A stretch of DNA of 64,000 bases. Source: Solirhodobacter olei. GTDB taxonomy: Bacteria; Pseudomonadota; Alphaproteobacteria; Rhodobacterales; Rhodobacteraceae. A program made the position numbers and the translations under genes. This document shows, in pieces, positions 43,240 to 52,876 of the stretch. Location: assembly GCF_004010155.1 (NCBI RefSeq), contig NZ_RRYH01000028.1:1-64000 (forward strand). The letters are read 5' to 3'. The notes under the pieces were generated by a model, which saw nothing but the letters and a program-made list of their open reading frames with translations, was not told the DNA's origin and did not search any database. Position 1 is the stretch's first letter. Each line of letters opens with the position of its first letter.

Positions 43240-44907
43240 ATGACTATCCTCGAATTCGACCATGTTTCCAAAGGCTTCGGCGAGGGGTCCGCTCGGCGCG
43301 AGGTGCTCCGCGACGTGAGCCTCCGGGTGGAGGAGGGGGAGTTCCTCGCCATCCTCGGCTTCTCCGGCACCGGAAAGACGACGCTGATCAACCTGCTGGC
43401 TGGCCTTGAGCGGCCGGATCGCGGCATGGTCCGCTTCCGCGGCGCCGAGGTTGACGGGCCGGGCCCCGAGCGCGGCCTCGTCTTCCAGTCCTATTCGCTG
43501 ATGCCCTGGCTCACCGTCGCCGGCAACGTGGCGCTCGCCGTCGATGCCGTCCATCGCGGCAAATCGAAGGCAGAGCGCCAGGCGCTGGTCGCGAAGTACA
43601 TCGCAATGGTCGGCCTCTCCCATGCCGCCGAGCGCCGCCCCGCGGAGCTGTCCGGCGGCATGCGCCAGCGCGTCTCCGTCGCTCGTGCCCTGGCGATCAC
43701 GCCAGAGGTGCTGTTGCTTGATGAGCCGCTCTCCGCCCTCGACGCGCTGACCCGCGCCAACCTGCAAGACGAAATCGAGTCGATCTGGGAGGCGGACCGC
43801 CGCACTGTCGTCCTGATCACCAACGATGTGGACGAGGCGATCCTGCTGGCCGACCGGATCCTGCCCTTGAACCCAGACGGGACACTCGGCCAGGCCTTCC
43901 CCGTCGCTCTGCCGCGCCCGCGGGACCGGGCCGGCGTGAATACCGACCCCGCTTTCAAGCGCCTGCGCGCCGAGGTCGCACAATACCTGATGGAAGTGGG
44001 CATCGCCGCCAAGGTGGAGGAGACCCGGAAGCTACCGGACGTCACCCCCCTCCACGCCATGCCGCGCGCCTATGCCACGGCCGCCACAAGTCCGCTTGAT
44101 GACCGCTACCTGCAATACTCCCAACTCCACAAGATCTACCCCACTCCGAAGGGTCCGCTGACCGTGGTGGAGAATTTCGATCTTTCGCTGAAGAAAGGTG
44201 AGTTCGTCAGCCTGATCGGCCATTCCGGCTGCGGCAAGTCGACTGTGTTGACCATGACCGCCGGTCTGAACCCGATCTCCAAAGGCGCGATCAAGCTCGA
44301 CGGGGTTCATGTCGAGGGCGCCGACCCGGAGCGCGCCGTGGTCTTCCAGTCGCCCTCGCTCTTCCCCTGGCTGACCGCGAAGGAAAACGTGGCGATCGGC
44401 GTCGACCGCGTCTACCCGGCGGCGAGCCGGGCCGAGCGGCAGGATGTGGTGGAATATTACCTCGAGCGGGTCGGTCTCGGCGATGCTATGGACCGCCCCG
44501 CCTCCACGCTCTCCAACGGCATGCGTCAGCGCGTCGGCATCGCCCGCGCGTTCGCGCTGTCGCCGAAGCTCCTCCTGCTCGACGAGCCCTTCGGCATGCT
44601 CGACAGCCTTACCCGCTGGGAGCTGCAGGAGGTGCTGATGGAGGTTTGGTCCCGCACCAAGGTCACCGCCGTCTGCGTCACCCATGACGTGGATGAGGCG
44701 ATCCTTCTGGCCGACCGCGTGGTGATGATGACGAATGGCCCCCGCGCCCGCATCGGAAAGGTCCTCGACATCGACCTGCCGCGCCCGCGGACCCGCAAGG
44801 CGCTGCTCTCGCACCCCTCCTATTACGGCTACCGCGCCGAGGTGCTCGGCTTTCTCGCCGAGTACGAGCACGGCGCCCATCCGAACCGCAAAGAGGAGGC
44901 TGCATGA
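43240..44907 (+). CDS. nrtCD: Nitrate ABC transporter double ATPase (fused NrtC/NrtD-type domains)
   Basis: A 555-residue protein with two complete ABC domains. Domain 1 (to about residue 250): Walker A GFSGTGKTT, signature LSGGMRQRVSVA, Walker B LLLDEPLSALD. Its H-loop reads ITNDVDEAILLADR, with Asn in place of the usual His. Domain 2 (from about 288): GHSGCGKST, LSNGMRQRVGIA, LLLDEPFGMLD and CVTHDVDEAILLADR with the His. So the two sites are not equal. Instead of the NrtA-like tail of cyanobacterial NrtC, a second ATPase domain is fused. GTG 43231 (overlapping the nrtB stop) is an alternative start. Confidence 0.9.
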   Translation: MTILEFDHVSKGFGEGSARREVLRDVSLRVEEGEFLAILGFSGTGKTTLINLLAGLERPDRGMVRFRGAEVDGPGPERGLVFQSYSLMPWLTVAGNVALAVDAVHRGKSKAERQALVAKYIAMVGLSHAAERRPAELSGGMRQRVSVARALAITPEVLLLDEPLSALDALTRANLQDEIESIWEADRRTVVLITNDVDEAILLADRILPLNPDGTLGQAFPVALPRPRDRAGVNTDPAFKRLRAEVAQYLMEVGIAAKVEETRKLPDVTPLHAMPRAYATAATSPLDDRYLQYSQLHKIYPTPKGPLTVVENFDLSLKKGEFVSLIGHSGCGKSTVLTMTAGLNPISKGAIKLDGVHVEGADPERAVVFQSPSLFPWLTAKENVAIGVDRVYPAASRAERQDVVEYYLERVGLGDAMDRPASTLSNGMRQRVGIARAFALSPKLLLLDEPFGMLDSLTRWELQEVLMEVWSRTKVTAVCVTHDVDEAILLADRVVMMTNGPRARIGKVLDIDLPRPRTRKALLSHPSYYGYRAEVLGFLAEYEHGAHPNRKEEAA

Positions 44908-47348
44908 TGGCCCTGAAACTCGTGGTGATCGGCGCCGGAATGGCCTCCGGCCGGATGCTGGAACATCTCTTCGAGGACACGCCCGGCGCCTATGACGTTA
45001 CCCTCTTCGGCGCCGAGCCGCGTGGAAACTACAACCGCATCATGCTCTCCCCCGTCCTCTCCGGCGAGAAGACGTGGGAGGAGATCGTGACCCATGACGC
45101 GGACTGGTACGCCGCCCACGGTGTGGCCTGTCGCTTCGGCGAGACCGTCACCGCCATCGACCGCGCCCGCAAGGTTGTCGTCTCCAAGGGCCGCGAGACG
45201 CCCTATGACAAGCTCGTCATCGCCACCGGCTCGGCGCCCTTCATGATCCCCGTCGCGGGGCGGGAGCTTCCGGGCGTTCTCGCCTACCGCGACCTCGACG
45301 ATACCAACGCAATGATCGCGGCCGCGGCGAAGCCCGGCGCGAAGGCGGTGGTTATCGGCGGCGGGCTTCTGGGGCTCGAGGCCGCCGCAGGCCTGCGGCT
45401 CCGCGGCATGGAGGTGACGGTTCTCCACCTCATGGGTCACCTGATGGAGCGTCAGCTGGACCCCGCTGCAGGCTACCTTCTGCAGAAGGATCTCGAGCGC
45501 CGCGGCATCAAGGTTCATTGCCGCGCCCAAACCAAGGCGATCCTCGGCCACGAGCGGGTGGAGGCGGTGCTGCTGGAAGACGGCACGGTCTACGGTGCCG
45601 ATCTCGTCGTCATGGCCGTCGGTATCCGCCCTGAGACCCGCATCGCCACCGACGCGCATCTCGAGGTCGAGCGCGGCATCACGGTCTCCGACCAGATGGA
45701 GACATCGGACCCGGACATCCTGGCGCTGGGCGAATGCGTAGAGCATCAGGGCCAACTCTTCGGGCTCGTCGCCCCGCTCTACGACATGGCGAAGGTGGCA
45801 GCGAAGACGCTCGCCGCCGAGCCCGCCGCTTTCCGCCCACGCCAGACCTCGACCAAGCTGAAAGTCACCGGGGTGGACCTTTTCTCCGCCGGCGATTTCG
45901 CAGAGGGCGAGGGTCGGGAGGAGATCGTCTTCCGCGACCCAACCCGCGGCGTCTACAAGCGCCTCGTCCTGTGCGAGGACCGGATCATCGGCGCCGTCCT
46001 CTACGGCGAGACCACCGACGGCAACTGGTTCTTCGGCCTGATGCAGGAGGGCGCCGACATCTCCGCCATGCGCGAGACGCTGATCTTCGGCCCGGCCTAC
46101 CAGGGAGGCGCGCCCGCGGACCCTATGGCGGCCGTTGCAGCATTGCCGCCTGAGGCGGAAATCTGCGGCTGCAACGGCATCTGCAAGGGCAAGATCACCG
46201 AGGCCATCGCCGGCGGCTGCACCACGCTCGAGGCAGTGCGGGCGAAGACCAAGGCCTCAAGCTCCTGCGGCACCTGCTCCGGGCTTGTCGAGCAGATCCT
46301 TGCCGTGACGCTCGGTGGGGATTACGCCGCCCCGACAGTGAAGCCGGTCTGTGCCTGCACGGATCTGACGCATGAGGACCTGCGCCGCCTGATCCGTGCC
46401 AAGGCGCTGAAGTCCATGCCCGCCGTGATGCAGGAGCTTGGCTGGAAAACTTCCTGCGGCTGCCATGTCTGCCGCCCCGCGCTGAACTACTACCTGCTCG
46501 CCGACTGGCCGCTGGAGTACCAAGACGACCGCCAGTCCCGCTTCGTGAACGAGCGCAACCACGCTAACATCCAGAAGGACGGCACGTATTCCGTTGTCCC
46601 CCGGATGTGGGGCGGGGTGACGACCCCGGCCGAGCTGCGCGCCATCGCCGATGCGGCGGAGAAATTCGCGGTGCCGATGGTAAAGGTGACCGGCGGCCAG
46701 CGGATTGACCTCCTCGGTGTCCGGAAGGAGGACCTGCCGGCAATCTGGGCCGATCTAAACCAGGCCGGCCTCGTCTCCGGCCACGCCTATTCCAAGGGCC
46801 TCCGTACCGTGAAGACCTGCGTCGGGACGGATTTCTGCCGCTTTGGCACCCAGGATTCGACGGGCCTCGGGATCCGTCTGGAAAAACTCCTCTGGGGTTC
46901 CTGGACGCCGCACAAGGTGAAGCTCGGGGTCTCCGGCTGCCCGCGGAACTGCGCCGAGGCGACCTGCAAGGACGTCGGCATCGTCTGCGTCGACAGCGGT
47001 TTCGAGATCGGCGTTGCCGGTGCGGCCGGGATGGAGGTGAAGGCGACCGAGCTTCTCGCCAAGGTCTCGACGGAGGACGAAGCGGTGGAAATCGTCACCG
47101 CCTTCATCCAGCTCTACCGCGAGAGCGCCCGCTACCTCGACCGGCCCTACAAATGGGTCGCGAAGGTCGGGCTCGACTGGGTCAAGGCGCAGGTCGTCGA
47201 GGATCCGCAGAGCAGAAGAGCGCTTCAGGAGCGGTTCGACATATCTCAAACGGTATACCGCAAGGACCCCTGGGCCGAGCATGCCCGGGCCGAGACCCGC
47301 GCCCGCTGGGCTCCGCTCGCCGACCTGACGCTGGAGGCCGCGGAATGA
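44904..47348 (+). CDS. nirB: Nitrite reductase large subunit NirB
   Basis: An 814-residue NAD(P)H-dependent assimilatory nitrite reductase. Order of parts: FAD/NAD domains (LVVIGAGMASGRMLEH, then AVVIGGGLLGLEAAAGL), two BFD-like [2Fe-2S] segments (CGCNGICKGKITEAI with CGTC, then CACTDL with CGCHVC), and the siroheme domain with the cluster motif C-x5-C (CVGTDFC) and C-x3-C (CPRNC). It reduces nitrite to ammonium. Start ATG 44904 overlaps the transporter stop (ATGA). The siroheme is supplied by CysG at the end of the operon. Confidence 0.95.
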   Translation: MMALKLVVIGAGMASGRMLEHLFEDTPGAYDVTLFGAEPRGNYNRIMLSPVLSGEKTWEEIVTHDADWYAAHGVACRFGETVTAIDRARKVVVSKGRETPYDKLVIATGSAPFMIPVAGRELPGVLAYRDLDDTNAMIAAAAKPGAKAVVIGGGLLGLEAAAGLRLRGMEVTVLHLMGHLMERQLDPAAGYLLQKDLERRGIKVHCRAQTKAILGHERVEAVLLEDGTVYGADLVVMAVGIRPETRIATDAHLEVERGITVSDQMETSDPDILALGECVEHQGQLFGLVAPLYDMAKVAAKTLAAEPAAFRPRQTSTKLKVTGVDLFSAGDFAEGEGREEIVFRDPTRGVYKRLVLCEDRIIGAVLYGETTDGNWFFGLMQEGADISAMRETLIFGPAYQGGAPADPMAAVAALPPEAEICGCNGICKGKITEAIAGGCTTLEAVRAKTKASSSCGTCSGLVEQILAVTLGGDYAAPTVKPVCACTDLTHEDLRRLIRAKALKSMPAVMQELGWKTSCGCHVCRPALNYYLLADWPLEYQDDRQSRFVNERNHANIQKDGTYSVVPRMWGGVTTPAELRAIADAAEKFAVPMVKVTGGQRIDLLGVRKEDLPAIWADLNQAGLVSGHAYSKGLRTVKTCVGTDFCRFGTQDSTGLGIRLEKLLWGSWTPHKVKLGVSGCPRNCAEATCKDVGIVCVDSGFEIGVAGAAGMEVKATELLAKVSTEDEAVEIVTAFIQLYRESARYLDRPYKWVAKVGLDWVKAQVVEDPQSRRALQERFDISQTVYRKDPWAEHARAETRARWAPLADLTLEAAE

Positions 47349-47680
47349 CCGGTTGGATCGACATCGGCGCTCTCGACGACATTCCCCGCCGCGGCGCCCG
47401 GGTGGTGAAGGCCGCCCGCGGCTGCGTCGCCCTCTTCCGCACGCAGGACGACCGCGTCTTTGCCCTGGACGACCGCTGCCCGCACAAGGGCGGCCCGCTA
47501 TCCGAGGGGATCGTCCATGGTGCCCGGGTGACCTGCCCGCTCCATAACCTTGTGCTCGATCTCGAGACCGGTCTCGCCGAGGGCTTGGACGAGGGCCGGG
47601 TCGCCACCCATCCGGCAAGGGTTGAAGGGGGGCGCATTCTTGTCGACGCTGGCCTCCTCGCGAAACGGCCGGCGGCATGA
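47345..47680 (+). CDS. nirD: Nitrite reductase small subunit NirD (Rieske-type)
   Basis: A 111-residue Rieske-like protein: RCPHKGGPLSEGIVHGARVT, then CPLHNLVLDLETG. The two C-x-H motifs (CPH and CPLH) of Rieske clusters are present. Start ATG 47345 overlaps the nirB stop by 4 bases, and its stop overlaps the nasA start by 4. It forms the enzyme with NirB. Confidence 0.93.
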   Translation: MTGWIDIGALDDIPRRGARVVKAARGCVALFRTQDDRVFALDDRCPHKGGPLSEGIVHGARVTCPLHNLVLDLETGLAEGLDEGRVATHPARVEGGRILVDAGLLAKRPAA

Positions 47681-50310
47681 GCAAGGCCGTCAGCTTCCGC
47701 ACCACTTGCCCCTATTGCGGGGTTGGCTGCGGCGTTCTGGCCCGGCCGGACGGGCGCGGCGGGCTCACGGTCGAGGGCGACCCGGAGCACCCCGCCAACC
47801 ACGGGCGGCTCTGCTCAAAGGGCCTCGCGCTGGGCGAGACGATGGGGCTCGAGGGCCGGCTCCTCGCCCCCCGGATCGGCGGGCGGGAGGCTGGCTGGGA
47901 GGTGGCCCTCGATCTCGTGGCGCAGCGCTTCTCCGAGACGATAACGAAGCACGGGCCCGACAGCGTGGCCTTCTACGTCTCCGGCCAGATGCTGACGGAG
48001 GATTACTACGTCGCTAACAAGCTGATGAAGGGCTTCATCGGCTCGGCAAATATCGATACGAATTCAAGGCTTTGCATGGCCTCCTCCGTTGCTGGCCACC
48101 GCCGTGCCTTCGGCTCGGACACGGTGCCCGGGGTCTACGAGGATCTGGAGCTGGCCGATCTGGTTGTGCTGACCGGTTCCAACCTCGCTTGGTGCCACCC
48201 GGTCCTCTACCAGCGGCTGCAGGCGGCCAAGACGGCGCGGCCGGGAATGAAAGTCGTCGTAATCGACCCGCGCCGCACCGCAACTTGTGATATCGCCGAC
48301 CTGCACCTCGCCCTCGCCCCCGGCGGGGACGTGGCGCTCTTCAACGGTCTTCTGGCGGAGATCGCGGCGCAGGGCGCGGTTGATGCCGCCTATGTTGCGA
48401 CGCATGTCTCGGGCTTTCCAGCGGCACTCAAGGCCGCCCGCGCAAGCGACCCGCGTGCCGCCGGCCTGAGGGCGGACGACCGGCAAGCCTTCTACGACCT
48501 TTGGATCCGCTCGGAGCGGGTGGTGACGGTCTATTCGCAAGGTGTGAACCAGTCAGCCTCTGGAACCGACAAGGTGAACGCGATCCTGAACTGCCACCTT
48601 GCCACCGGGCGCATCGGCAGGCTCGGGATGGGGCCGTTCTCTGTCACTGGCCAGCCCAACGCGATGGGCGGGCGCGAGGTGGGGGGGATGGCAAACATGC
48701 TTGCCTGCCACCTCGACATTGAGGAGCCCGCGCATCGCGAAGCCGTGCGCAGCTTCTGGGCCGCCCCGAGAATGCCCGAGACGCCCGGCCTGAAGGCAGT
48801 GGAGATGTTCCACGCCGTGGCCGATGGGCGGATCAAGGCGCTCTGGATCATCGCGACCAATCCCGCAGCGACCCTGCCAGAGGCCGATGTTGTCCGGGCT
48901 GCCATCGCCGCCTGTCCCTTCACCGTGGTCAGCGATCTAACCGCCGAGACCGATACCGCCCGCCTCGCCGACGTGTTGCTGCCCGCAACCGGCTGGGGCG
49001 AGAAATCCGGCACGGTCACGAATTCCGAGCGCATGATCAGCCGCCAGCGCCCAGTCCTGCCGCCGCCGGGCGGGGCGCGTCACGACTGGGCAATCATTTG
49101 TGACCTGGCCTGTCGCATGGGCTGGGCGGAGGCCTTCGCCTACGCCGGCCCAGCCGATATCTTCCGCGAATACGCCGCACTCTCGGGCGTTGCGGCGCGC
49201 CTTGGGAGGGACTTCGACCTAACGGGGCTCGCGGATCTTTCGGACGAGGATTACGACAAGCTGGAGCCGGTGCGCTGGCCGGTGACGGCCACGAGAACCG
49301 GCGGGCGGTTCTTCGGCGCGGGCGGTTTCTTCACCGCCGACGGCCGCGCCCGAATGCTGCCGCTTCGAGCCCGCCCCCCGCGCGCGGCGCTGACGGCGGA
49401 GCATCCGCTTCGCCTCAACACGGGCCGGGTACGCGACCACTGGCACACCATGACCCGGACAGGCCGCGCGCCGCGGCTCTCCCAGCACATCGCTGAGCCT
49501 TATATGGAGATCCACCCTGAGGACGCATCCCGCCTCGGCATCGCGCCTGCCATGCTGGCGGAAGTGAGAAGCCCCTCCGGCCGCGCTGTCCTGCGCGCGC
49601 TTGTGACGGATCGGGTGCGGCCGGGTGAGCTTTTCGCGCCGATGCACTGGACCGGAGAGACGGCGCCGACCGGCCGCGTCGACGCCCTGATTGCGGCCGA
49701 GACCGATGCCGTCTCCGGCCAGCCCGAGAGCAAGGCCGCTGCGGTCCGCGTCGCGCCGTTCCGCGCTGCCTGGTACGGTTTCGCCGTCTCCCGCGCGCCG
49801 ATCCGCCCCGATCTCGCCTACTGGGCCACCGCCCGCACCGCGAGCGGCTGGCGGGCCGAGCTGGCGGGGGAGGAAGTGCCCGAGGACTGGGAAGCCACCG
49901 CCCGCGCGCTCTTCGATCTGCCGGGGGCCGAGGTCGTGACGGTCACCGACCCCACCCGCGGCGTCGCGCGCGTCGCGCTGATGGAGGCGGGCCATCTCGC
50001 CGCCGCCCTCTTCGCCGGGCCGGAGCCGGTTGCACTGTCGCGGACCCACGCGGCGGGGCTCGTCTCGGGCCGGGCCGGGCCGGGCCTTCTCGCCGGGCGG
50101 CCGGCGGCCGACATGCCGGACCCGGGCGCAATCCTCTGCGCCTGTTTCGAGGTGGGCGTGAACACCATCCTCGCCGCCATCGCCGAAGAGGGCCTCGCCA
50201 GCGTCGAGGAGATCGGCCGCACGCTCCGCGCCGGAACCAATTGCGGCTCCTGCCGGCCGGAGCTCCGCCGGCTGATCGGCGCCTCGGCCCTGCGGGAGGC
50301 GGCAGAATGA
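47677..50310 (+). CDS. nasA: Assimilatory nitrate reductase catalytic subunit NasA
   Basis: An 877-residue molybdopterin enzyme that reduces nitrate to nitrite in the cytoplasm. N-terminal [4Fe-4S] motif TTCPYCGVGCGV (Cys 11, 14, 18) and LCSKG. The Cys in SRLCMASSVAGHRRAFG is the likely molybdenum ligand. QGVNQSASGTDKVNAILNCH and GREVGGMANMLACH are cofactor-site stretches of the family. The C-terminal 60 residues form a BFD-like [2Fe-2S] domain (ILCACFEVGVNTILAAIAEE, then GTNCGSC), as in NasA/NasC of Klebsiella type. Start overlaps the nirD stop. Confidence 0.95.
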   Translation: MSKAVSFRTTCPYCGVGCGVLARPDGRGGLTVEGDPEHPANHGRLCSKGLALGETMGLEGRLLAPRIGGREAGWEVALDLVAQRFSETITKHGPDSVAFYVSGQMLTEDYYVANKLMKGFIGSANIDTNSRLCMASSVAGHRRAFGSDTVPGVYEDLELADLVVLTGSNLAWCHPVLYQRLQAAKTARPGMKVVVIDPRRTATCDIADLHLALAPGGDVALFNGLLAEIAAQGAVDAAYVATHVSGFPAALKAARASDPRAAGLRADDRQAFYDLWIRSERVVTVYSQGVNQSASGTDKVNAILNCHLATGRIGRLGMGPFSVTGQPNAMGGREVGGMANMLACHLDIEEPAHREAVRSFWAAPRMPETPGLKAVEMFHAVADGRIKALWIIATNPAATLPEADVVRAAIAACPFTVVSDLTAETDTARLADVLLPATGWGEKSGTVTNSERMISRQRPVLPPPGGARHDWAIICDLACRMGWAEAFAYAGPADIFREYAALSGVAARLGRDFDLTGLADLSDEDYDKLEPVRWPVTATRTGGRFFGAGGFFTADGRARMLPLRARPPRAALTAEHPLRLNTGRVRDHWHTMTRTGRAPRLSQHIAEPYMEIHPEDASRLGIAPAMLAEVRSPSGRAVLRALVTDRVRPGELFAPMHWTGETAPTGRVDALIAAETDAVSGQPESKAAAVRVAPFRAAWYGFAVSRAPIRPDLAYWATARTASGWRAELAGEEVPEDWEATARALFDLPGAEVVTVTDPTRGVARVALMEAGHLAAALFAGPEPVALSRTHAAGLVSGRAGPGLLAGRPAADMPDPGAILCACFEVGVNTILAAIAEEGLASVEEIGRTLRAGTNCGSCRPELRRLIGASALREAAE

Positions 50311-50332
50311 GCACCCAGAACGGAGGTTCGCG

Positions 50333-51736
50333 ATGATGACCTTTCCGATGTTCCTGACCCTCTCGGGCCGCCGCGTCGTCATCGCCGGCGGCGGCAAGGG
50401 CGCGGCGCAGAAGGCCCGCCTGATGGCGCGAACCGAGGCGCGGCTGGTGATCCTCGCCCCGCGGCTGGAGGATGAGCTCGCCGGCCTCGTCGCCTGCGGC
50501 CGGGCCGAGCACGACGCGTGCCCGGCCTCGACCGAGAGCTTCCGCGATGCGGCGCTGGTCTTCATCGTGACAGGGGACGCGGCCGAGGACCTCCGCCTCC
50601 ACGCCCTCGCCAAGGCAGCCGGGACGCTTGTCAACGTGGTCGACCGGCCCGAGCTTTGCGACGCCTTCACCCCCTCGATCGTCGACCGTGACCCGGTGGT
50701 GATCGCCATCGGGACCGAGGGCACCGCGCCGGTCCTGGCCCGCCAGATCCGCACCGCGCTCGAGACCATGTTGGAGCCGCGGCTTGGGGCCTTCGCGGCG
50801 CTGGCCGGGCGACTCCGGGGGGTCGTTTCGCGCCAGGTCCCGGCGGCGGAGCGGCGGGCGTTCTGGGCCTGGGCCTTCTCCGACACGCCCCGCCGCCTCC
50901 ATGCGGCGGGGCGGGAGCGGGAGGCGGCGCAGCTGCTCAAACGCGCGATCTCGGAGGGCGGGCGCGGGGCGGCGGAAGGGCTGATCAGCCTCGTTGGTGC
51001 AGGCCCTGGTGCAAGGGATCTCCTGACCCTGCGCGCAGTGCAGCGGCTACAGGAGGCCGACGTCATCTTTTATGACCGGCTTGTCGAGCCGGAAGTGCTC
51101 GACCTCGCGCGGCGAGATGCCGAACGGATCTATGTCGGGAAGGAGGTTGGTCTACACTCTTGGCCCCAAAATAGGATCAACGGCGTCGTGTTGGCCGCTG
51201 CTCGGCAGGGCCGCCGTGTCGTGCGGCTGAAGAGTGGCGATCCAGGAATCTTCGGGCGTGCCGCAGAGGAGATCGCGGCGGCGAAGGCAGCCGGTGTCGC
51301 CGTCGAGATTATTCCGGGCATCACGGCGGCCGCGGCCGCGGCTGCGAGCGTTGGGCGTCCGCTTACCGAACGTGGGCGCACGGACCGATTGGTGCTGGCA
51401 ACCGGCACGCTTGAGGCGAAGGGAGTGGTGCCAGAGTTCGCTGAGGTGTTGACGCCAGGCACGACGCTCGCCCTCTACATGTCGATGCATCGCATTGCAG
51501 AGCTTGGAAACAGGCTACTCGCCGCAGGTCAGCCGTCGGAGCTTGAGGTCGAGATAGTAAGTCGGGCCACATGCGTAGATGAGTGCCGAAAGTTAACGAC
51601 TCTCGCAGATATTGCTTCTTCTGAGCCCGACGAAAGTCTTCGAAGTCCTGCCATCGTATTCATTCGTAGGCCGAAGTTGTCTTTGGCTGACGGGATCGAA
51701 ACAGGTCACAGCGAGAAATTAGTCGCGATATCTTAA
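50333..51736 (+). CDS. cysG: CysG-type siroheme synthase (uroporphyrinogen methyltransferase fused)
   Basis: A 467-residue fused enzyme. Residues 1-215: dehydrogenase/ferrochelatase (VVIAGGGKGAAQKARLM, then TLVNVVDRPELCDAFTPSIV). From about 218: SAM-dependent uroporphyrinogen-III methyltransferase (LISLVGAGPGARDLLTLRAV, IPGITAAAAAAASVGRPLTE and ALYMSMHRI). It makes siroheme for NirB. ATG 50333 has GGAGG upstream; 22 bp after nasA. The last 600 bases have visibly lower GC and different codon choice, so the 3' part may come from another lineage. Confidence 0.92.
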   Translation: MMTFPMFLTLSGRRVVIAGGGKGAAQKARLMARTEARLVILAPRLEDELAGLVACGRAEHDACPASTESFRDAALVFIVTGDAAEDLRLHALAKAAGTLVNVVDRPELCDAFTPSIVDRDPVVIAIGTEGTAPVLARQIRTALETMLEPRLGAFAALAGRLRGVVSRQVPAAERRAFWAWAFSDTPRRLHAAGREREAAQLLKRAISEGGRGAAEGLISLVGAGPGARDLLTLRAVQRLQEADVIFYDRLVEPEVLDLARRDAERIYVGKEVGLHSWPQNRINGVVLAAARQGRRVVRLKSGDPGIFGRAAEEIAAAKAAGVAVEIIPGITAAAAAAASVGRPLTERGRTDRLVLATGTLEAKGVVPEFAEVLTPGTTLALYMSMHRIAELGNRLLAAGQPSELEVEIVSRATCVDECRKLTTLADIASSEPDESLRSPAIVFIRRPKLSLADGIETGHSEKLVAIS

Positions 51737-52009
51737 GAGGTGAGTCTTTGGTGTTTCATTTGACCCGCAAGTACCCATGTTTGGAATGAAAGGATAAATG
51801 TCCTTCGGGCAGATCAGGCCAAGAAATGTCCCGGCAATTTGGCCCGGAACGTTCCTTCTCTTTGCCTCTGGTCAAGGTCTGCATTGGGCGGGCCTCGGGT
51901 GCGGTCAGGCTCAATGCTCGGCCAGAGGATGACGTGGTGAGCCACCGGAAGTAGAGTGACTGGATGGGCAACTCATTTGCCTTTTCAGTTGCCAATGGAG
52001 GCGCCGCAG

Positions 52010-52866
52010 ATGGCCGCAATGTCGAACGAGGCCGAGGCCGCTGCTTGGAATGGTCCCCGCGGTGAGCATTGGGTGAGCATCCAGGGCACCCTTGACGCCA
52101 TGATGGCCGAGGTGCTGGACCTCGTCCTTTCGGGCGCTGATCTCCAGCCAAGCGAGGCTGTCCTTGATATCGGATGCGGTGCAGGAGCCACCACAATCGC
52201 CGCCGCTCGCCGCATTGGCGCAGAAGGCTCGGTCCTCGGCTTGGACATATCAGAGCCGCTCCTGCGCCATGCCAAGCTGCGGGCTCAGGCCGAGGGCTTG
52301 AGCAACGTCACATTTCAATTGGATGATGCTCAAACCTACCCGCTCAAGTCCGGCAACTTCAATGTTCTCATTTCGCGGTTCGGGTGATGTTCTTCGACGA
52401 CCCTACGGCCGCCTTCCGCAATATGGGGACCGCGTTGCGTCCAGGAGGTCGCGTGTTTTTCGCCGCCTGGGCCGCGCCGGAGCAAAACCCCTGGTTCACT
52501 ATCCCCGCCAAGGCCGCCATGGCGCGCCTCGGTAAGGTCGAAGCAGGTGACCCAACAGCACCTGGCCCCATGGCCTTTCGAGACATCAACCGCGTGGTCA
52601 AGATATTGCAGTCAGCGGGAATGGAGGATTGTTCCGGGGTCGAAACCAAGCTCTTCCTGCATCCACCGGGCACGCTTGAAGAGGTTGTTGACCTCGCGGT
52701 CTCGAACGGACCGGCTACCCGCATCATGACCGCGCTGGGTGGAACCGAGCTCGACCGGGCTGCCATTGAGGAGACTTGCCGAGCTGAGCTGGCGCCCTTC
52801 GATGTTGAAGGCCAGGTTCGCGTTCCTGCGAGTGTCAACCTATTCCGGGCGCGAATACCGAGCTAA
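52010..52866 (+). pseudogene. Class I SAM methyltransferase (UbiE-like), frameshifted
   Basis: Two frames make up one methyltransferase of about 285 residues. The first (52010-52387) carries motif I, LQPSEAVLDIGCGAGATTIA, and ends NVLISRFG-stop. The second (from 52384) continues MFFDDPTAAFRNMGTALRPG, the family's next motif. Related proteins read SRFGVMFFDDP here, so one G is missing in the GGG at 52382-52384. Either the gene is dead, or the base was lost in sequencing. ATG 52010 has GGAGG upstream. Substrate unknown. Confidence 0.75.
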
Positions 52867-52876
52867 GGTTGGGCCG

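Noticed and set aside
49219-51066. 615-codon minus-strand frame
   Set aside because: Shadow of nasA and cysG; low-complexity Arg/Ala/Ser composition.
52377-52390. Programmed -1 frameshift in the methyltransferase
   Set aside because: No slippery heptamer or downstream stem is evident; a lost G in a G run is the simpler explanation.
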